A stretch of DNA of 64,000 nucleotides from Nitzschia sp. pyKryTriq1 (lineage: Eukaryota > Bacillariophyta > Bacillariophyceae > Bacillariales > Bacillariaceae): the NCBI GenBank assembly GCA_956465555.1, contig OY101123.1:1860001-1924000 (forward strand). The letters run 5' to 3'. Within the stretch, counting starts at the first letter, position 1; the number at the start of each line of letters is the position of its first letter. Positions 59,590 to 64,000 of this stretch are shown one piece after another. Position numbers and translations under genes: made by a program. The notes below the pieces were generated by a model that was given only the letters and a program-made list of their open reading frames with translations, did no database searches and had not been told where the DNA came from.

Positions 59590-61072
59590 CGGACAGACTA
59601 ATAAATGGGATAAATAATTTGAATTTTTTTAAATGTGCCAGGAGAAAATCATCGGCGAAGTGGCTTAAGTATTCTTTGGTCGTCCACGCCGGGCGATCCC
59701 AACGGGCCCAACGGGAACGACAACGTAGAAGCAAATCCGATTTGAAAAACTTTCCTTAAGTAAATTGGCATAGATCACCAGGGATAATCGCGCGAAGAGC
59801 TTACCAGGAGTGTCTACTCCCGTACAGGTATTTACACGTACTGTACATACGTACAGGTATTGTACAGTACCATGAAGCTTCGCCCTTCCCGTCCTGCCCT
59901 CTCAACAGCTCTGTTGGGGAGTGCGAAAGCCAGAGTGGTGAAAAAGTTCCAGAAGTTGCAGAAAAATCTCAAACGTCATCTCATACCGACCGCCGGGTCA
60001 TCGAGAAACACAAGAGAAACACAAATATTTGTTGTTCCCATTGATCTTTCTCGCATCCCTTCATAATTCATATTGTTGTTACAGAAGAACTGCCATGACC
60101 CTTTTCTCTCTTGCTCTCCTCCTCTTCTTGAGTTCCACGGCGACTTTGGTATCGTCAGCTCCCCTTCCCACCATTGCCGATCTCATATCTGGACCATCGC
60201 CGGATTCAAGATTGGCGTATTTCAAGAAGCTCGTAAACGCGACTGATCCTGGACTCCTTGCCATTCTTGCCGATACGTCAAAGAATTTCACTGTGCTCGC
60301 ACCCTTGAACAACATGGAATACGAGCTTCTTTCGATGGATAGCTACCAGGCGAATCGGACCGCTTTCTACCACGTGATCGAGGGACAGAAGATTAAGCGC
60401 TCCCAGTTTGTGACGCAAAGTTATTGCCCCATGCTCTACGGTGTGGCTTTGGATGTTGTCACCTGGACTATCAAGACCACCAAGATTATCGAGGTCAGTT
60501 ACGGCGGCGGGCGTAGAGCCAAAATGCAATCATACTTCAAAGAAGCTTCAAACGGAATGATCCACTGGGTCGATAGTACGTTGAAACCTATTGAAAGTCC
60601 ATGCTGGACGACCGGAGAATTTTTGTCACAGTGCTGCAACCGGACTGCCACTCCTGTTCAAATTATGCAACCCCCAACCACGCCCCCAACCAGCAAACCT
60701 ACCAACAAACCTACCAACAAACCTACCAGCCAACCTACCAACAAACCTACCAACAAACCTACCAGCAAACCTACCAGTTCTATTGGGCTTATCTCCTTGG
60801 TCTCTACCGATACTGACCCTCCTACCGACCAACCTACCAAGGAACCCACCGACCAACCTACTGAGGCACCCACGAAGATGATTAAGAAGAGGAAGCTGTA
60901 AAAAAAGGAGAAGGGGATCTTATTTTTAAATAATAAGATAGTACTTTTCTCCGAAATCTTTGTACTGTACTCGTATCATACCAAAGGCTGATCGCTCCAT
61001 TCCATGCATTCGAACGTGTCTCGAGTTCGCATGGTTCGTACGAGTACATACCGTGTACGTTGTTCAGAATAA
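59590..61072 (+). repeat. Segmental duplication, copy B (Fasciclin gene with both flanks)
   Basis: Matches 17250-18825 in upstream, coding and downstream parts (see that entry). Copy B lies beside the second W-repeat gene, whereas copy A lies about 7 kb from the first one. Confidence 0.8.
60095..60901 (+). CDS. Secreted Fasciclin (FAS1) domain protein with PT-repeat tail, copy 2
   Basis: 268 residues from the ATG at 60095, which matches the start of copy 1; the same frame runs 22 codons further upstream to a weaker start at 60029. Signal peptide (LALLLFLSSTATLVSS), FAS1 domain with FTVLAPLNNMEYEL as H1 box, YHVIEG, and NGMIHWVDSTLKPI as H2 box. The Cys block (CWTTGEFLSQCC) is identical to copy 1. 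The PT tail is shorter (PTNKPTNKPTSQPT units) and ends KMIKKRKL. Copy 2 differs from copy 1 mainly in the centre of the FAS1 domain (TWTIKTTKIIEVSYGG against VVSIFSPPKISISFGG), which could alter adhesion specificity. Probable extracellular adhesion protein. Confidence 0.87.
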   Translation: MTLFSLALLLFLSSTATLVSSAPLPTIADLISGPSPDSRLAYFKKLVNATDPGLLAILADTSKNFTVLAPLNNMEYELLSMDSYQANRTAFYHVIEGQKIKRSQFVTQSYCPMLYGVALDVVTWTIKTTKIIEVSYGGGRRAKMQSYFKEASNGMIHWVDSTLKPIESPCWTTGEFLSQCCNRTATPVQIMQPPTTPPTSKPTNKPTNKPTSQPTNKPTNKPTSKPTSSIGLISLVSTDTDPPTDQPTKEPTDQPTEAPTKMIKKRKL

Positions 61073-61762
61073 AAGTACCCCCTGCGTGGTGGGTTGTACG
61101 TATGTATTGTTGGGCAGGGGTCCATAGCACAGAGCTGCGCTGTGGACCCCTGCTGTTGTTGGGGTGCGTACCGGTCCTTGTACTGTACAAAGCAAGATGG
61201 TGTGTGCGTCTTTCATTTTAGTATGTGTTCCGGTGGTGGTATTCTTGATTGATGATGATGATTCCAGATTGTGTGCACGTAATGGTATGAGGATGGCACT
61301 GCTACTAGAGTTACTACAACTATACTACTATTCCTCTCTACTCTATAGTAAAGCAGCGAGGAGGAGAAAGTACACTGTCTCATTTAATTACTACTACCTT
61401 GGCGGTCAAGAGCACCAATGACGAATCTCATCTCTCTTGCTTGCGACTCGTTTCACCCATACGGGATCATCAGAAGTAGAGAGAGTTTTGTGCTTCTTCT
61501 ACTCTAGAGATACCCGCCCGTCTTCGGTTTTCATCTGCCAAGATCCAATTACTCCGGCCAAGTACGTAATCTGACAGTACTAAGTCTTACTTTTTTAAGT
61601 TATTCTTGTTAGTTCCTGGAAACTATAAATGGGTAGTCTTACCGGTAGCAGATGAAGAAACCCGACGGGGCATCTACCCCTCTCAAGTAGTAGCCGGCGA
61701 GCAGCATCATCTGCTAGTACTACCGGTAGAGGGTCGCTACTCTACTCTCATACTAGTATCGG
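60902..61762. other. Intergenic region with strong hairpin and palindromes
   Basis: Holds the 3' flank of the duplication (to 61072), the hairpin at 61114-61153, TACCGGTA near 61640 and 61719, and CTAGTA words. No gene supported. Confidence 0.5.
61114..61153. other. Hairpin with 17-bp arms
   Basis: GCAGGGGTCCATAGCAC (61114-61130), loop AGAGCT (61131-61136), then GCGCTGTGGACCCCTGC (61137-61153). The arms pair at 15 of 17 positions, and the two mismatches can form G:T-type pairs on one strand. No flanking gene explains it. Confidence 0.85.
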
Positions 61763-63808
61763 CTACCAATCGGGAATGCCGATGATGTCCCAGAGCTCGC
61801 GTGTATAACATAAGATGCGAGCCGCGTCTTGTTCCGTCGACGTCAGGTCTTCCCAGAATTGGTTCTCGGAAGCGGGATAGGTCGATTCGTCCGAACTGGA
61901 CCAGGAGGCTTCGGTCCATCCCAAAGTTCCCCAAGCATAGCGTACGTGCCAACCAAAATTGAGGCTGGTATCATCCACATCATTGTGGGGAAGCACGCTC
62001 AATTCGTCCCAATCCATATCCAAGTAGTGGTTGAGCCAACAATCCCACATACCAGAAGTTTCAAAGCCCAAAGTTTTGAGAGAAAAGGCTAGGTAGGGAT
62101 CATCCCCCTGCATAATGTTGCGATACGACATTTGTTCAATGTCGGCCGCTCCTGGAAAATTCCAGGTAGTCTCATTGTAGCCAAGGCCGGACATGACTGT
62201 GGATTGCCCCAGATTATCAGACTTGCGCATCAAAGACTCCCAAGTAACAAACCTAAAGTCCGGATAAGGTGGTAGCGCCGACAGAGGAAATAGGGCATCC
62301 TGTTGTACAGTCGGGGAATCCGTAACAGCGGTTGGGGCATCCGTAACAGCGGTCGGGGGATCCGTAACAGCGGTGGGGGTTTCAGTCACAGCAGCGACCG
62401 GTGACTGGGTGGGAGCCAGTGATGTTGGTGCCTCTGTCGACGAAATGGTCGGGAGTACCAATTGTTTTTGGGTGGGACTGGACGTAGTAGGATTACGAGT
62501 TGGTGAAATGGTCGATAGATCCATGGCAATGGTCACGGGAGCAGGGTTGGGAGGACTGGTAGGGTCGGCAGTCGGACTGGATGTTTTGATCGGCTTTGGA
62601 TGATTATTATTGGGTCTCGTGTTGGGGGCACTGGTGGGAGATAGACTTGGAAAATAAGTCGTTGTGCCGGTGACAGTAGTTGGTGATACGATAGGCGGCG
62701 TCGTAGCTTGTGTACTATCGGAAGGGCTGATGTTGGGACTAGTATTCGGGACGATGAAGTTGTTGGAACCACTGAGAGACGATGATGGATTTGTCGGATT
62801 GTTGTTGTTGTCATCCTGTCCTCTCACTTGAAGTAGCATGAAAATGAGTACAGCGACCGACCCAAGAAGAACTGGCCCCATGATCAGGGCTACGAGATAT
62901 ATCATAGTCCGTCGTCTTTTACGTCGTATTTCCACATCCTCAGGATTCGTAGTCGTCGCTGTCGACGACTTGTGATGGTGCCCACTTTCTTGGGATGTGT
63001 CTTCGGTGGCGACTTGAAGGATCTGCAACATCATCTTTTTATCATCGTTGCTGCTGCTGCTACCTGACGTCAGGCCACCGGATGATTTCTCCCGGCGTGG
63101 TAACTGCTGCTGCTGCCAGGTGTTAATTTGCCCAGGATCCATAATGGGAAGACCAGTATCCGGATCGGCAATGATTAGATCGGAAGGGAGTGGTGGACGA
63201 CCATCAAAAGTGCTTCCTCCCAGTGTTTCACCCAGACTGCTTATCTCCTCACTTTCCATTCCCGAATCATAGTGATTGTCCCCCGACTCGTGGTCATGGT
63301 AGTCTTCAATACTGCTGACTGCTAGTACCTCCTCCGGTTGTTCCTGTTCCTGTTCCTGTTGGTGCTGTTTTCCCATGAGAAGAAGCGAGGGATTCAGCAT
63401 CATATTGTACATATTGTAGGAAGTGCTATCGGCCGGAGGAGCTTGTGGCCGGCGCTCGTGCTGCTCGATATCCTCGAAGCCGTAGGTGTCTTCATCGTCT
63501 TCGCCCATTTTGGTTGGTCTTCTACTGTGAGGCGGGTAATAGGATGTTTGAGGGGGTCCAGCACTACTAGTCTTCTTCGTCTGTTGTTGTTGTTGTTGTT
63601 GTTGTTGTTTTTGTTGTCGAGGAGGAAGATATTGCATATCGTACGACTGCTGTTCCAGATCATCTACGCCGTCGCGGTTCGCTGTAGTCTTCGTGGTGCT
63701 GGTTGTTTTACTACTAGCCACCCCGCCCGCAGCAGGAGCGACCCCGCCGCTGCCTCTCGACACTTCCTTCATAGTCAAAACAACGCGTTGCGTCGCTCGT
63801 GCTTCCAT
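61763..63808 (-). CDS. Membrane-anchored protein with Pro/Thr stalk and C-terminal W-repeat domain, paralogue
   Basis: 681 residues, single exon. Residues 1-300 are cytosolic, Gln/Ser-rich and acidic; about 302-327 is one transmembrane helix (MIYLVALIMGPVLLGSVAVL..) closely like that of the gene at 8262-10475, also ending in RG. A Thr/Pro/Ser stalk (NTSPNISPSDSTQATTPP; TPTAVTDPPTAVTDAP repeats) reaches about 520. The C-terminal domain has the same W-repeats: TWESL..LGYNETTW, LGFETSGMWDCWLNHY, LGWTEASW, FWEDL..LCYTRELWDIIGIPDW. The shared LNHY/INHY and terminal PDW confirm the paralogy. Likely surface protein; function unknown. The stalk differs fully between the two paralogues while the W-domain is conserved, so the domain is the functional part. 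Confidence 0.75.
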   Translation of the reverse strand: MEARATQRVVLTMKEVSRGSGGVAPAAGGVASSKTTSTTKTTANRDGVDDLEQQSYDMQYLPPRQQKQQQQQQQQQTKKTSSAGPPQTSYYPPHSRRPTKMGEDDEDTYGFEDIEQHERRPQAPPADSTSYNMYNMMLNPSLLLMGKQHQQEQEQEQPEEVLAVSSIEDYHDHESGDNHYDSGMESEEISSLGETLGGSTFDGRPPLPSDLIIADPDTGLPIMDPGQINTWQQQQLPRREKSSGGLTSGSSSSNDDKKMMLQILQVATEDTSQESGHHHKSSTATTTNPEDVEIRRKRRRTMIYLVALIMGPVLLGSVAVLIFMLLQVRGQDDNNNNPTNPSSSLSGSNNFIVPNTSPNISPSDSTQATTPPIVSPTTVTGTTTYFPSLSPTSAPNTRPNNNHPKPIKTSSPTADPTSPPNPAPVTIAMDLSTISPTRNPTTSSPTQKQLVLPTISSTEAPTSLAPTQSPVAAVTETPTAVTDPPTAVTDAPTAVTDSPTVQQDALFPLSALPPYPDFRFVTWESLMRKSDNLGQSTVMSGLGYNETTWNFPGAADIEQMSYRNIMQGDDPYLAFSLKTLGFETSGMWDCWLNHYLDMDWDELSVLPHNDVDDTSLNFGWHVRYAWGTLGWTEASWSSSDESTYPASENQFWEDLTSTEQDAARILCYTRELWDIIGIPDW

Positions 63809-64000
63809 TTATTATTCGTTTTATCTATGATACTACTGACCTATTCGCAGCGGTTTTTATGAGAAAACACACATTACACACACACGATCGATCGGCGGTT
63901 TTCCTCATGGTGGTCGGAAGCTACATTCGAACACATAAGCAACGACGCTGTTCATGCTATGACAGAAAGAGGAAAGTTCTTTGAAATCCCGGATGGGTAA
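63809..64000. other. Window edge, upstream of the W-repeat paralogue
   Basis: Presumed promoter region; contains ACACACAC and GATCGATCG words near 63875-63894. No gene supported. Confidence 0.4.

Overview
The window looks like nuclear DNA of a diatom (stramenopile), probably pennate. I infer this from short GTAAG..AG introns of about 60-155 bp in only a few genes, Ser/Gln/Asn-rich low-complexity tracts in many proteins, an ADAFQVP plastid presequence motif (ASAFAP type), secreted Fasciclin proteins with Thr/Pro 'PTxxPT' tails, a heat-shock-factor-type regulator, a CLC channel, a Kir channel and a 'CTRGLE' protein of a kind I associate with diatoms. The species is not fixed by anything I can see. 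One 200-base assembly gap (30708-30907) cuts a gene.

Layout. 0-8 kb: an AlkB/THUMP/methyltransferase fusion (+), an HSF-domain gene (-) with a broken partial copy 1 kb away, and a plastid-type CLC protein (+). 8-19 kb: a membrane-anchored W-repeat protein (-), a Kir potassium channel with an inserted zinc-knuckle-like segment (-), an RNDQ-motif disordered secretory protein (-) and a Fasciclin protein (+). 18.8-23.8 kb: a six-exon gene (-) encoding membrane domain + cytochrome P450 + lipoxygenase in one 1464-residue chain; this is the most striking object in the window. 24-33 kb: a Trm4/NSUN2-like RNA m5C methyltransferase (+), a prolyl-4-hydroxylase-like oxygenase with plastid presequence (-), a histidine-phosphatase gene broken by the gap, and a MYND protein (+). 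33-41 kb: an ENT nucleoside transporter (+), a J-domain gene (-) split by a 600-bp solo-LTR-like insertion, and a secreted Cys-rich protein (+). 41.7-48.8 kb: a 13-exon GCN2-type eIF2alpha kinase (+). 49-53 kb: two paralogous F-box-like/Cys-rich genes (-) flanking a pirin (-). 54-64 kb: an atypical kinase-like protein (+), a diatom 'CTRGLE' protein (+), a direct 267-bp repeat, and second copies of the Fasciclin (+) and W-repeat (-) genes.

Functional threads. Three genes concern RNA modification or translation control: the AlkB-THUMP-methyltransferase, the NSUN2-like enzyme and GCN2. The P450-lipoxygenase points to oxylipin synthesis: a lipoxygenase makes fatty-acid hydroperoxides, and the attached P450 lacks the usual oxygen-activating acid/alcohol pair, as do P450s that rearrange peroxides. 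The Fasciclin, W-repeat and RNDQ genes look like secreted or surface proteins. Paralogue pairs (Fasciclin, W-repeat, F-box-like, HSF fragment) show that local duplication is active. Intergenic DNA is unusually rich in short palindromes, above all TACCGGTA.
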